Shown: positions 1 to 10,123, numbered from the stretch's first letter. The stretch is 64,000 bases of DNA from Sphingobacteriia bacterium (GCA_004294135.1 RDZY01000009.1:1-64000); one strand, 5' to 3'. Notes: generated by a model not told the origin, from the letters alone. Made by a program: numbers and translations.

Positions 1-40
1 TAATGTGACTTTTTCATAAGCAATCTTTCATTTTTAAGGT

Positions 41-385
41 ATGAATAATTGCCCGATTTTTCTAATTTACATCAGTCCGTTTTTTCGGGGGGAGGTCAAA
101 TGCCTGGTGGCTTTTGAATTGAAGAAAGGGAAATTTAAACCTGCGGATGCCGGGCAGCTCAATTTTTATTTGAATGTATTGGATGACAAAGTAAAATTGC
201 AACAGGAAAATTCCAGTATTGGTATTGTACTTTGCAAAGAAAAAAATAATACTGTCGTTGAATTTGCAATTAAGAGTTTTGATAAAGCTATGGGTGTAGC
301 TACTTATAAAACATCTAAACAAACACCGATGCAAATGAAAGGCATATTTCCTGATACGGATGAATTAGTGAAGCTACTGGAATAA
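41..385 (+). pseudogene. C-terminal remnant of a DUF1016 (YhcG-type) PD-(D/E)XK nuclease
   Basis: The ORF matches only the last ~95 residues of DUF1016/YhcG nucleases, which are normally about 340 residues. The E-x-K half of the nuclease motif is visible in 'LVAFELKKGKF', followed by the family pattern 'GQLNFYLNVLDD' and 'SIGIVLCKEKN'. Upstream, where family members read IDLLFFHRG, this copy reads 'IYISPFFRG', so the catalytic Asp appears lost, and an in-frame stop lies at 35-37. I see no N-terminal half in the 40 bases available. It converges on the PHP-ATPase gene with 8 bases between them. I read it as a decayed accessory gene; a second ORF beyond the window edge cannot be excluded. Confidence 0.6.
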
Positions 386-393
386 ATTATTTT

Positions 394-3300
394 TTAGTTT
401 ACCCCTCTGTTCTCCTTTGTTATCGAGTATTTTAAATCTCTGTTATTAAAAGCAGGTAAAGTACCTTCCAAAATTTCTACAAGCTTATTGTTTATTTTGA
501 GATTTTCAATAGCACCAGCTGTAATATGCACTTTATTAGCATCAGCTTTATCTATGCGTACATTGATAACTTGCTCGGCATCGCAAACAACTGCAAGATT
601 TGGGTTATGAGTAACAATTATTATTTGCCGCCTGTTTTTTGCTTCCTTAATGAAAGGAACAAGAATTTTATAAACACTTTGATTATCCAAATTTTCTTCA
701 GGCTGGTCAATAACAAGAGGGATATCGTCTTGGTCTAATATTAAGTAGAAGATTAAAAGCAATGCACCTTTTTCCCCTGGGGATAATTCTGATACGTTTT
801 TATTATCCAGTTTAAGCCCATAGTGAGGAATGAGATAATCAATCCCAAAAAGATACTCATAGAAATCCTCATAAACATCTTTTCTTAATTGATTAATGAT
901 TTCTCTTGGTTCATCATTGAATGTTTCTCTCTGGTCAAATTCTAAAGAAGTAATTATGTTATTTAAGAATCCAACAACGGCCTCCTCTTCATTAAAATCA
1001 ACACCTTCAATTTGAGTGAGAAGTCTGCTAAAACTATCTTCTTTACCGTAATAACTTCCTTTTGCGCCCTGAGAAACGTAGTTAAAAAACCTATCCATGA
1101 ATCCCGACAACTTTAAGGAAACATCAACGGAAATAGGATAATTAGAAGTGAGGTTGCTGTATTGGCTTATAAATTTAGTTACCGGGTTATATAGTTCCTT
1201 GTAAACCTTTATAATATCACTTTTGGCTTTAAATAGTTCCCTTACTTTCTCAATTCGCAATTCTCTTGCTGATTCAATATCAGTTACAAGCGTTTCATCA
1301 ATATATTTTAATTGTTCTTCTAAGAAATTTATAGAACCATCGGCTTCTACATTTCCAGTTAATTCGATTTGCTTTGCCTGCCAAATTTTTATCGCTTCAA
1401 GATATTCCTGATAAAGTTTTGATGGTGCATCAAGCTTAGCTTGAAGTTCTTTTATATCCTTGTTTAATTGAGCTTTTTTGCTTGGTAAATTAGTGGTGTT
1501 ATTTGGGGCAAAAAGCAAATCAATTTCTGTTACTTGGTTGCCTATTGCATTTATTCTTTCTGATACTAAGCTGGATTCTATGGTAAGTTTAATAATATTG
1601 TCTACATCAAATCCATACTTCCGCAAATTTTCTCTATAATCTGTTTTCAGTTTTTCATATTGTTGCTGAAAATTCGCTGTAGATTGCTGAAACTTCTGAA
1701 GGTCTGTTAGTTCAATATTCAAATTAAGTTTTGCTTCAGTTTTTTCTTTTATTTCTTTAGTTATCTTTTCTAAATCGCTTTTTAACTGATTTATTTGAGC
1801 GAAATAATCTTGCTGCTGAGATTGTATTTCCAGACTTGTAGTTGGTTCTAAAACCTCTATCGGCTTTGATGAATTATGTGCTTCAAGTTCAGCTTGCTTA
1901 GCTTTTAAATTTTCTTCAATAGTCTTACTATATAATGGTGAACGATTTTTTTCCAACTCAATTAGTATGGAATTAGCTTCTGAAATATCTTTTTTTATAA
2001 AAGCTATTTTTTCGTTAACTATTTCAGTCTTATACTTAATTAAATCTTCTAAAGTTGGTTGATTTAATTTATCCGCAGCAGATACATGGGTAAATATTAC
2101 TTTCCGCAGTTCTTTTTCAAAATCCGTTTCACTGTCATTACATAGTTTTTCTAAAAAATTCTGAGGAATATATTTTACTTTTTCAAATGAAGAAGGGGTT
2201 ACTTTATCATTCAAGTTCATCGTATCGACATCCCCAGACGCCCAAACTAAGATTGCATTAAATGACTGTGCTCTATTAGGACTTGCCTTGCGAAATTTGC
2301 TTGAGGTTAAAAATGAAAAGTGGTCGCCATTTTTTGTATTACCAAGCAATCCAATAATATCTGCTATCGCACTTTTGCCGTTACCCTTATTTCCTATAAT
2401 TGCTACTAATTCATGGTTAAGTGTTATTTCAGTTGTATTAAACCATTCTTCCTGCAATTTATACTCAGCTATCCTATCAACTTTTAGTGAATCAATGTAT
2501 TTAGTTTTGTTCGCATTTACCCTGGAAATAATTTCTGGCATATCTCCAACAAAAACCCGGTCAGGCTCGTTGACAATTTGCTTTAATCCGTCAAAAGTAC
2601 GGTCTGCTTTTATCCATGTAAAACAATTCCCTATTCTATCTTTATCAGTACTTTCAGAATTATAATGAGCGTCACTACAGTCAAGTAATAAATCATTCAC
2701 TTTCTGTTCAGAGAGTTTACCCTTTGCATTATTGAAATCAGTAACACTCTCTGATGCTGTAAAAACAAGATGAGCTTTATTGATAACATCCTTTTTCTCT
2801 GCTATGCTACCATCAGACCAAGGCAAAGCATCCCACTCAGTTTTGCCGATTGCAAAGAGGAATTTTCCTTTAAAATAAGTTGAATCCTTAAGTCTGTCAA
2901 TTACACTTTTTTCATCAAGATTCAAATTATTAAACCCTTCTTCTAAATCAGACCCGAAGTGAATTAGCTGTTCAGCAGGAACAGATGCTTTTATCTTATT
3001 GCCCAAATCAACAAGGCTATCTGGAGTAACAGCGCCATTCCACATTGACTTATCTACTCCTGGTGTTAAATAATATTCACCTGTTAGTGTATTCAGAAAT
3101 TGGTTTTGTATTAAGTCAGGAGTTACTTCATCTGAAAATATAACATGAAAATTTATCCTTTTAAATTGTTTATGGCCGGCAAATTTCTTTAGCCTGAATT
3201 CAATAACCGGAAGTATTAAGTCCAAATTTTGTAGTCTGCCATTCTTTTTATACTCTTTTACCTTTCGGTATCCATCCAAAAATAGATAGTCGTTGATACC

Positions 3301-3462
3301 GATTACTTTAAATTCGGCAGGAAGGCTTTCCAAATCTGAGATATACTTTTCCCAAATATCTTTTTCCTCAGTAGCCTTAAAGTGTTGAACAAGCGATGCT
3401 GGTGTATGAACATGTAAATCCCATTTCGACCATTCTGCTCCTCTCTGATTTATAAATCCCAT
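394..3462 (-). CDS. TrlF-type PHP-domain and SMC/AAA-like ATPase
   Basis: This is a large fusion of a PHP phosphoesterase-like N-terminus with an SMC/RecN-like ATPase. The PHP signature 'DLHVHTP' lies at about residues 15-21 and a second metal-binding motif 'CSDAH' near 262. A Walker A 'GNKGNGKS' sits near 356-363, followed by a long coiled-coil region (about 470-780) rich in Lys, Glu and Gln. An ABC-type signature 'LSPGEKGA' lies near 894, a Walker B 'PLVIDQPEEN' near 915, and an H-loop 'IVTHNPN' after that. The layout fits the TrlF family AAA-like ATPases. It is 84 bases downstream of jetD on the same strand and has a promoter-like box of its own. A defence role is inferred from position and architecture, not shown. 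Confidence 0.8.
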   Translation of the reverse strand: MGFINQRGAEWSKWDLHVHTPASLVQHFKATEEKDIWEKYISDLESLPAEFKVIGINDYLFLDGYRKVKEYKKNGRLQNLDLILPVIEFRLKKFAGHKQFKRINFHVIFSDEVTPDLIQNQFLNTLTGEYYLTPGVDKSMWNGAVTPDSLVDLGNKIKASVPAEQLIHFGSDLEEGFNNLNLDEKSVIDRLKDSTYFKGKFLFAIGKTEWDALPWSDGSIAEKKDVINKAHLVFTASESVTDFNNAKGKLSEQKVNDLLLDCSDAHYNSESTDKDRIGNCFTWIKADRTFDGLKQIVNEPDRVFVGDMPEIISRVNANKTKYIDSLKVDRIAEYKLQEEWFNTTEITLNHELVAIIGNKGNGKSAIADIIGLLGNTKNGDHFSFLTSSKFRKASPNRAQSFNAILVWASGDVDTMNLNDKVTPSSFEKVKYIPQNFLEKLCNDSETDFEKELRKVIFTHVSAADKLNQPTLEDLIKYKTEIVNEKIAFIKKDISEANSILIELEKNRSPLYSKTIEENLKAKQAELEAHNSSKPIEVLEPTTSLEIQSQQQDYFAQINQLKSDLEKITKEIKEKTEAKLNLNIELTDLQKFQQSTANFQQQYEKLKTDYRENLRKYGFDVDNIIKLTIESSLVSERINAIGNQVTEIDLLFAPNNTTNLPSKKAQLNKDIKELQAKLDAPSKLYQEYLEAIKIWQAKQIELTGNVEADGSINFLEEQLKYIDETLVTDIESARELRIEKVRELFKAKSDIIKVYKELYNPVTKFISQYSNLTSNYPISVDVSLKLSGFMDRFFNYVSQGAKGSYYGKEDSFSRLLTQIEGVDFNEEEAVVGFLNNIITSLEFDQRETFNDEPREIINQLRKDVYEDFYEYLFGIDYLIPHYGLKLDNKNVSELSPGEKGALLLIFYLILDQDDIPLVIDQPEENLDNQSVYKILVPFIKEAKNRRQIIIVTHNPNLAVVCDAEQVINVRIDKADANKVHITAGAIENLKINNKLVEILEGTLPAFNNRDLKYSITKENRGVN

Positions 3463-3481
3463 AGTAGTAGGTTTAGTGATA

Positions 3482-3489
3482 CAAATCTA
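3482..3489 (-). promoter_or_regulatory. Putative Bacteroidota -7 promoter box for the PHP-ATPase gene
   Basis: On the minus strand the sequence reads TAGATTTG, a perfect match to the Bacteroidota -7 consensus TAnnTTTG, 19 bases before the ATG. No clear -33 TTTG sits at the ideal distance, so the call is moderate. It would give the PHP-ATPase gene transcription independent of the Wadjet operon. Confidence 0.4.
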
Positions 3490-3546
3490 ACTTTAAATAA
3501 ACGATGTTTTTAAGCCAAATACTTATAAAGCCTAATTGGATAATTA

Positions 3547-4686
3547 CTAAAACATATCTTGCAACTGCTCCATCACATACCTATTCGTAATTCTTTCCTG
3601 CTCAAACCTCTTATTATTCTCCTGTAAAAATTGATATAGCTTCCGTTCTTGTTGAGTAAGAAAATTAAGTTGCAGCTTTCTGTAAATTGAAGTAACACTG
3701 TATTGAATGAATTGATGATAGGTGCTTTCGTCCATTAAGAAACTTTTAGCATTGGGGTAGTACTGACGGATAATATTCAGCATCTCGAAACCCGCCGCAT
3801 CAAGGTCGAACCAACAATAGAGATTTGTTTTTTCCAACCAAGGGATATGTTTGCTTACACGGCTCTTAAACCCCTCGCCAAAAATGGCTACTGAATTTTT
3901 TACTTTTGGAAAGGTGAGAAAACAGGTTTTGTTTTCAATAATAAAAACTTTATCTGGCACCCAGTTAAGCCAGGCGGCATCGTCAAGTGTTAATGAAAGC
4001 TCGTTGTACCCAAGTACAGGTTTTAATGCATCATCTAGTATACGTATTTGGGTATATACGTTGGCCTTCTTTAAAAAGTATCTTGATGAAAAATCAGTTT
4101 CGGCTACGTTTTTCCATTCAGTTGGTAATAACACATCAAGCAGCTTGCGGAATATAGCTGCATTGTCTTCTACAAATTTTGTGTGAATTTCAACAGGCAA
4201 CTCCCGAAGGTAAAAATTATGCGGCGGTTTGTTTTCTGTAAAGTAGTTACATACTTTAATTATATCAGGCCAATCGCTTGCATACGCCAGTAATAATCCA
4301 GGATTTTCATTTGCCCACGACTGAAGTATAGCGAACGGTTTAACTATTATTTGCTTTGCTGTATTAATTTTTTCAAACTCATTTTCTTTTTTTATGAAGG
4401 CAAAAAAATCAGGAGCGGTTTCAAAAAATATTTTTACAGGAACTCTTTGTTTGCTCCCGTTAATTATTTTTTCTTTCCAGTCAACTGTATACCCCCTTCC
4501 TTTACTTGCTTTCGAGTTTTGATAAAGCGGAACTAAATCTGTTTTAAAATCACTGAAATTTGAACCAGATATTTTTTTGTTGGCGGGAATTATTAAAGGG
4601 AAAACTTCTTCTCCCTTTAATATTCTGGAAACTGTTTTAAAGAACAGCTTGTCTGATTTTTCTAAAAGTTCTTTTGGTGTAATCAT
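3547..4686 (-). CDS. jetD: Wadjet nuclease subunit JetD (DUF3322/DUF2220, Toprim)
   Basis: JetD is the topoisomerase-VI-like nuclease of Wadjet, which cuts circular plasmid DNA after loop extrusion by JetABC. The N-terminal half (about 1-200) is the DUF3322 part. The C-terminal half is the DUF2220/Toprim part, with the acidic site 'VFIIENKT' near 247 and the DxD-like 'WFDLDAAG' near 291-298. The length of 379 residues is normal for the family. The ATG overlaps the jetC stop codon (ATGA), so the two are probably translationally coupled. It is the last gene of the jetA-B-C-D operon. All expected Toprim acidic positions are visible and the ORF is intact. Confidence 0.9.
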   Translation of the reverse strand: MITPKELLEKSDKLFFKTVSRILKGEEVFPLIIPANKKISGSNFSDFKTDLVPLYQNSKASKGRGYTVDWKEKIINGSKQRVPVKIFFETAPDFFAFIKKENEFEKINTAKQIIVKPFAILQSWANENPGLLLAYASDWPDIIKVCNYFTENKPPHNFYLRELPVEIHTKFVEDNAAIFRKLLDVLLPTEWKNVAETDFSSRYFLKKANVYTQIRILDDALKPVLGYNELSLTLDDAAWLNWVPDKVFIIENKTCFLTFPKVKNSVAIFGEGFKSRVSKHIPWLEKTNLYCWFDLDAAGFEMLNIIRQYYPNAKSFLMDESTYHQFIQYSVTSIYRKLQLNFLTQQERKLYQFLQENNKRFEQERITNRYVMEQLQDMF

Positions 4687-7600
4687 TCTGCATTTTCGGC
4701 TAATTGTTTAAACTCCTCTTTCCGTTCATAATATTCATCCATAGTAAGATTGTAAACAGCTGAACTCTTTTTATTTTTTATTTCCACAAAATGAACTGCA
4801 TTGATATAAGGCTCCGCAATATTTATTTTATCAAGTGGTGTTACCACCAATATCTGCAGGTTTAACTGTGCACAAAACTCCATCAGGAACTGACTTTTTT
4901 CAGGGTCTAATTTGCTGAACGCTTCGTCCACGGTAATAAAGCGGAGGCTCTTGTGCTGTTTGCCTTGCTGAAAAATACCAAATTGATGAGCAATGGCTGC
5001 ACCTAAAATAGCATAGGTAAATTGTGCCTTTTGACCTCCTGAATAACTGGCTGTATTATCGTGGTATTGACCAGCCCTGTTCTCAACAACTGAATATTCT
5101 CTGGCACTAAACATAAGCCAGTTTCTTACATCTGTTACCTTTTTCCGCCGTAGTTCTTCTTTTTGTAAACCAGTAATCAGTTCCTTTATTTTTTCAAATA
5201 CCTCGTTGCGGTATGTCTCATTATTTTGTGTAGCAAATTCTAAAGCATTCGGTATTGACTTGCCTAATTGCTCTTTAAAAATATTTATTTCATTTTCTCC
5301 TCTCAAACTTCTGCATTCTAATTGCAAGTAAGTATCGGGGTTTTTATTAAATGTTATTTTCTTCAATGGTACGTTCAACTCATCAATCATATCCTTTATT
5401 TTTTCTTCCTCATTATACAGCCATGTTCTGTAGCTTGTGAGTGCATCCAGCATACTTTTATCCATATACTCCCTAAATCGCTTTTTATGTTCTACAAGCC
5501 TTTGTGTCTGTATGCTTTTATATAAATCTTCAAGGTCTTCTAATGAAGTGAGGTCTGCTTTTATATTTATTACATCACCACTCCAGTTTGCAAATTCATT
5601 TGTTATTTTTTCGCCTGGGCTTACAAATTTTCCAATTAATTCAGTTGTATCTAATTCAATTTTTGAAACAGCGTTACCAGCGGCTCTACTTTTACTTTTA
5701 TGCTTTAAAGCTACCTGTGTGGCAAACTGTTCTAATTGGTCAAGGCTATTTATTTTATCACTATTTATGCTTTCATCTTTTAAAAAATCTTCAATGATTG
5801 TTATTCCATTTTCAGTTAACTCTTCAAATTTTATTTTTAATTTTTTAAAATTACTTTGGGTAAAATCATTATCAAGCTTAGTTAATAGTCTTATCACTTC
5901 ATCTCTTTTCTTTCCAGAAACCTCTAACTCCTTTTCAGTTCGTTCAATCTGGTCAAGTATGGTTTGATAAGCATTAGAAGATTTTTTTAATTCGTTCACC
6001 TGGTTGGTAAATAAATTAATTTTTTCAGTATGCCTTTTCCAGTTGATTTCATCAAAATGCTTTACAAGGTCAAGTTGGTTGATAGTTTGTATTTTATTTA
6101 TAAGGTTGGTAAGTAATGGTGTTATCTTTTGCATTTCACTTGTAATCTTACCGTATTCTTTTTCTTCGTTAAGTTTCTCCTGCTGCAAATATTGTATAGT
6201 AGCCCTGTTATCCCAACCTAACTGGTATTTAGTTTTTTTCCAAACACCTGGGCGGTCATCCTTTTCATGCCGGTTTACATTTCTAATAAGTCCGTTTGAT
6301 GTAATCGCTTTATGTGAACCATAGAACACTTCTAAATCATCGGTGCAATGATAATTAAACCGGTCTAATAGATAATTTTCAAGCCATTTGCTATGGTCGG
6401 ATTCTTTTATTTCTAATTTGTTTACCAACGCATCGTCCTCTGTTGGCCACCGCATAATATTAGTAGGTGGCCTCCTGTCAATTTTATGATAAACAATTTT
6501 AGTCCTCATATCATTAGCATGAATAAACTGGTTTACCTGCCTGCTATATTTTTCTGGCACTAAAAGTTGCATTGAAAAGCTATGAAGTAATCTTTCAATG
6601 CAATCTTCCCACTTTTTTTCGGCAGGTTTTATTTTTAAAAGTTCACCGGCAAAAGGAATTTCATCTTCACTTACTTCAAGGATGTCAACTAATCTTTTTC
6701 TTGCTGTAACCAGGTCGTCAGGCAGCCTGTTATTTCTGCTAAGTAATGATGTTATTTGTTCCTGAAGCCGTTTTACATTGTGTTCAATACTTTCGCTTTC
6801 TATCTTGTACCGCACTTTTTTTTCAGTAAGGCTGTCTGCTTCTTGTTGCAATGATTTACCCAAGCTTTGTATCTTATTTTTATTTTCAGTAAAGGCAGCT
6901 TCATCAATGTCAGTATTCAAATTAAGGGTAGCAGCAAGTTTTGTATAGTTGGTGTACTGTTGATTTTTTGCATTTCTTTTCTCAGTCTCTGCTTCAATAT
7001 CTTTCTTAAGTATTGATATCTGGCTATCTATATTCATGGCTGCCCGTTGTGCAACCAATTGGTCTTTGGCTGTCTCTAAACTTTCAACTTCTGCCCTTAT
7101 AAGTTTTTCTTCTTGTTTTACAGCTTCCGTTTGTTTTTCAATTTTTTGAATATGGCTATCCAATAACTCGTACTCAATCTTACCAAGATAAAAAGGCATT
7201 TGTTCTTCAATAAAATCAAGAGTAGATTTCTTTTGCTTTACTGAAATAAGTTCTCCTTTATTTTTAATAATTGGTTCAAGTAATTCAAGCTGCTTTTCAT
7301 CTTTTCGTATTGCTTTGTGGCTTATCAATAAATCGCTGTAATGATTAAACAGGCTTTTAAATTGTTCTTCCCCATCAGCTTCTTCCAGCATTTCCTGTCG
7401 GATAAAATTTGTTAAGTCTCCTAATACCTTAATGCCTACCGTTTGGTTGAATAAGGATAACGCTTTATCTTTTAGGCCAAATAAATCGCTAAACCTTGCA
7501 GCATAATCCTTAAAGCTGTCATAAATTTCTGTTCGCTGAAATTGTTTTACTAATTTTCTTTTCCAATCTCCTTTTATATCAAAATTACCTTTACCAAAAT

Positions 7601-8081
7601 GTTCTGTAATATTTAATTGATACGGCGAAACAATAAATACTTTTTTTAAACTTCCATTACTATACCACCGCACCTGTATCAATGTGATGGTGTGCAATGT
7701 GCCTGTATTTTGGAAACAAGCCAGCAAAACAGAATAAGGATTATCTGCTTTATTTCTTAGCTGTTCAGTATTAGACCTTCCTTCGGCTTCTGAAAATGTT
7801 TTACCATAATAACCCCAGAAGTAAGAGTTTTCATCTCTTTCCTTTTTTATTTCTGCACCAGAAGACTGGTTATAAAATCTTTTATGGCTTGGTACAATTA
7901 AAGTGAGCAGAGCATCAATTAGAGTAGTTTTACCACTCCCATTTGCACCTGTGAGCAATGAAGTACGACCATCAGGCTTCACTTGAAATACTTTTCCATT
8001 AAAAGTACCCCAATTATAGATTTCCAGATTCCGAAGCCGAAATCCGCCTTCAGCGTTATTATTGTTGAACAGTGTTGACAT
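4683..8081 (-). CDS. jetC: Wadjet SMC-like ATPase JetC (MukB-like)
   Basis: JetC is the SMC motor of the Wadjet complex and is expected to extrude DNA loops together with JetA and JetB. The N-terminal head contains Walker A 'GANGSGKT' at residues 45-52, preceded by 'IYNWGTFNG', typical of MukB/JetC-type heads. Two long coiled-coil arms (about 290-480 and 620-960) flank a hinge-like middle. The C-terminal head has the signature 'YSGGQKAQF' and Walker B 'ITVDEAFSKLD'. The length of 1132 residues is normal for JetC. It overlaps jetB by 23 bases and jetD by 4 bases, so the four genes form one tight operon. The gene looks fully intact. Confidence 0.92.
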   Translation of the reverse strand: MSTLFNNNNAEGGFRLRNLEIYNWGTFNGKVFQVKPDGRTSLLTGANGSGKTTLIDALLTLIVPSHKRFYNQSSGAEIKKERDENSYFWGYYGKTFSEAEGRSNTEQLRNKADNPYSVLLACFQNTGTLHTITLIQVRWYSNGSLKKVFIVSPYQLNITEHFGKGNFDIKGDWKRKLVKQFQRTEIYDSFKDYAARFSDLFGLKDKALSLFNQTVGIKVLGDLTNFIRQEMLEEADGEEQFKSLFNHYSDLLISHKAIRKDEKQLELLEPIIKNKGELISVKQKKSTLDFIEEQMPFYLGKIEYELLDSHIQKIEKQTEAVKQEEKLIRAEVESLETAKDQLVAQRAAMNIDSQISILKKDIEAETEKRNAKNQQYTNYTKLAATLNLNTDIDEAAFTENKNKIQSLGKSLQQEADSLTEKKVRYKIESESIEHNVKRLQEQITSLLSRNNRLPDDLVTARKRLVDILEVSEDEIPFAGELLKIKPAEKKWEDCIERLLHSFSMQLLVPEKYSRQVNQFIHANDMRTKIVYHKIDRRPPTNIMRWPTEDDALVNKLEIKESDHSKWLENYLLDRFNYHCTDDLEVFYGSHKAITSNGLIRNVNRHEKDDRPGVWKKTKYQLGWDNRATIQYLQQEKLNEEKEYGKITSEMQKITPLLTNLINKIQTINQLDLVKHFDEINWKRHTEKINLFTNQVNELKKSSNAYQTILDQIERTEKELEVSGKKRDEVIRLLTKLDNDFTQSNFKKLKIKFEELTENGITIIEDFLKDESINSDKINSLDQLEQFATQVALKHKSKSRAAGNAVSKIELDTTELIGKFVSPGEKITNEFANWSGDVINIKADLTSLEDLEDLYKSIQTQRLVEHKKRFREYMDKSMLDALTSYRTWLYNEEEKIKDMIDELNVPLKKITFNKNPDTYLQLECRSLRGENEINIFKEQLGKSIPNALEFATQNNETYRNEVFEKIKELITGLQKEELRRKKVTDVRNWLMFSAREYSVVENRAGQYHDNTASYSGGQKAQFTYAILGAAIAHQFGIFQQGKQHKSLRFITVDEAFSKLDPEKSQFLMEFCAQLNLQILVVTPLDKINIAEPYINAVHFVEIKNKKSSAVYNLTMDEYYERKEEFKQLAENAE

Positions 8082-8652
8082 GTGCAGCTAACTTATTTTT
8101 AATTTCCTCCAGTCTTTCGTTACTGATGAGGGCTTTGATTATTCTTTTTACCTCGTATTGGTTGTTATCCTTATTGGCGGTATCCTCCCTGTTTAATTTT
8201 AATATACCTATGTTTATTAAATTGTTTATAGGTTTAGAAAGTTCTTTCCAAAGTTTACTTTTATTCGTTTGCTCTTTATAAAATAATTCTATCCGTTCCT
8301 TAATATCTTTTTGTGTAAGATAGAGTTTGTTGCCTTCGCTTTTAACATCATGTTCTTCCAGTACTTCTCTTAGTATTACACTGAGAAGGGTCGCTTCATA
8401 ACTAATAGCTTGTTTCTTCATTAGCCTTGGTAACGGGCTATCATCATTCTCTTCCGCTTTAGGTTGCTTAATCCAGGCAAAGCCATCAGCTTCAGCTATT
8501 TCAAGTTTTATCCCAATTTTCGCAAAGTATTCCTCTATGGGAGATTGCCAGGCTAAGAGGTCACGCCACACAGTATCATCAACATATACCGGACCTTGCA
8601 GCAACCTGATAATAACATTAGCGTAAATAGCTTTACTGATTTTGTTTTCCAT
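8059..8652 (-). CDS. jetB: Wadjet subunit JetB (DUF4194, MukE-like)
   Basis: JetB is the small winged-helix KITE subunit that bridges JetA and JetC in Wadjet, corresponding to MukE in MukBEF. The 197-residue length, the DUF4194-type conserved stretch around 'LLSVILREVLEEHD' and the C-terminal 'INNLINIGILKLN' winged-helix region fit the family. It lies between jetA (20-base overlap) and jetC (23-base overlap), the usual type I order. No catalytic motif is expected. Identification rests on family resemblance plus a fixed operon position. Confidence 0.88.
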   Translation of the reverse strand: MENKISKAIYANVIIRLLQGPVYVDDTVWRDLLAWQSPIEEYFAKIGIKLEIAEADGFAWIKQPKAEENDDSPLPRLMKKQAISYEATLLSVILREVLEEHDVKSEGNKLYLTQKDIKERIELFYKEQTNKSKLWKELSKPINNLINIGILKLNREDTANKDNNQYEVKRIIKALISNERLEEIKNKLAAHVNTVQQ

Positions 8653-10123
8653 TTAACTTTTGAATGTTAGGGTTAATATAGATTATCAACGGCATGTTCA
8701 CTTTTCGTTGCCCTATCCAGATAGGGTCATTTGCTCCTTCTATGATATTATGATTACCAGAAGTAGCGATTGAGAAATATCCAATCACTTCACTAAGTCC
8801 ATTTTGTAACCCATATTTATCAACAATTTCTTTCAGTGTAACCTGATCTTTGTTTTCAAGCATCGCATCAATTCGCTGCTGCAGTTTCTTTTTATCAATT
8901 GTAAACTGGTCAAAAAGACTTCTAAAATCAGCTTCTGAGGATACCTGTCCACCTATGCCATCCGGGAATAAAACTTCTTTAAGTTCATCCTTTTCTTCAC
9001 TCAGCTCCCACCTGTCAAAAAGACTAATATTGGCTTCATCTTCTATCAATAAAAATTCATCATCCTTTATCCTTGTTTCAGTAAGGGTGTATGCCATCTG
9101 CCGGATATCACCAATTAGTTCCATTGCTCTCCGTCTTTCCAGTAAATTCTTTTCTGATAATACCCGGCTTATTTTTTCACTCAACTTTTTATTGGAGTCA
9201 ATTACTTTTCTGCCAGAAGCATGGAGATACCGTTTAAGATTTTTGAGAAAGCGGTCGTTGTTATAATCAATATTTCTTTCCGCTAAAAGCTGGTAAAGTT
9301 TTTCAGTGAGCAAAACAAATTCTTGCTGTCTTCTATCATCGGTTAAGAACTCCCAAAATGCTTTAAAGCTTTTTCCTTGTGGCTTCTGCTCTATATCATC
9401 TAACGCATCAAAAGTGTGAACCAGTAAAGAACCTTTTACCACATCCTTTTCTGTATATTTTCTTTGTATCTCTTTTCTTATTTGCTCAAAATTCTGCTGC
9501 ACTTCACTAAAATCTGCCAATAACTCTCTTGCCATTTTGTTTAATTCATAAAACTGTTCTTTTATTTCTGTTTCATCAAACACTAACGGCTTCTTTCCCA
9601 ATTTCAAAAGATTTATTTCATCTTCAATTTCCCATTTCTTCCTTTCCAATTCACTTATTCTTGCTTCAGCATTCTCATTAGTCTCCTCAATCATTTTTTG
9701 CAGTTTAAAATAGATGTCTTTAAACCTGCTGTTTGTTCCTATATGTTCCCTTTGCTGCAAATCATTGAGCCATTTAAATGCTTTAATAGTATCTGGCGTT
9801 AATTCATGTAAATCTTCACCTTCATCATTAGGATATTTGCGAAGGAAGCCGGCATTACTCCATTTGTCAATGTATTGTGAAGCTTTTATAGAAAAATCAT
9901 CGAATAAAGAACCTGCTTCCAGTTCTTCATCCTTTTCTTCATAGTTAAGTTCCTCCATATACCCCTCAAGTCTGCTTCTTAATTCTCCATTGAGTATAGT
10001 GGTAACTGCCGCATCAACAAAATATTTTTGCAAAAACGAAATGATAAACGGAGCATTTTTAGCCCGAAGTAATAATAAGGGTTTGGCAGTTTTGAACTGA
10101 AATAGGAGTTCTTCAAAAGTCAT
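8633..10123 (-). CDS. jetA: Wadjet subunit JetA (DUF3375, kleisin-like)
   Basis: JetA is the kleisin-like (MukF-like) subunit of Wadjet that links the JetC heads and recruits JetB. The 496-residue protein starts with 'LLFQFKTAKPLLLLRAKNAP', typical of DUF3375 proteins. It has a helical, charged middle (about 130-330) likely to form coiled coil. The C-terminal part 'EVIGYFSIAT' leads to a short winged-helix-like end. It is the first gene of the jetABCD operon, with 62 bases between its start and the preceding ApeA-like gene. I see no frameshift or internal stop, so the whole Wadjet set appears functional. Confidence 0.9.
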   Translation of the reverse strand: MTFEELLFQFKTAKPLLLLRAKNAPFIISFLQKYFVDAAVTTILNGELRSRLEGYMEELNYEEKDEELEAGSLFDDFSIKASQYIDKWSNAGFLRKYPNDEGEDLHELTPDTIKAFKWLNDLQQREHIGTNSRFKDIYFKLQKMIEETNENAEARISELERKKWEIEDEINLLKLGKKPLVFDETEIKEQFYELNKMARELLADFSEVQQNFEQIRKEIQRKYTEKDVVKGSLLVHTFDALDDIEQKPQGKSFKAFWEFLTDDRRQQEFVLLTEKLYQLLAERNIDYNNDRFLKNLKRYLHASGRKVIDSNKKLSEKISRVLSEKNLLERRRAMELIGDIRQMAYTLTETRIKDDEFLLIEDEANISLFDRWELSEEKDELKEVLFPDGIGGQVSSEADFRSLFDQFTIDKKKLQQRIDAMLENKDQVTLKEIVDKYGLQNGLSEVIGYFSIATSGNHNIIEGANDPIWIGQRKVNMPLIIYINPNIQKLNGKQNQ

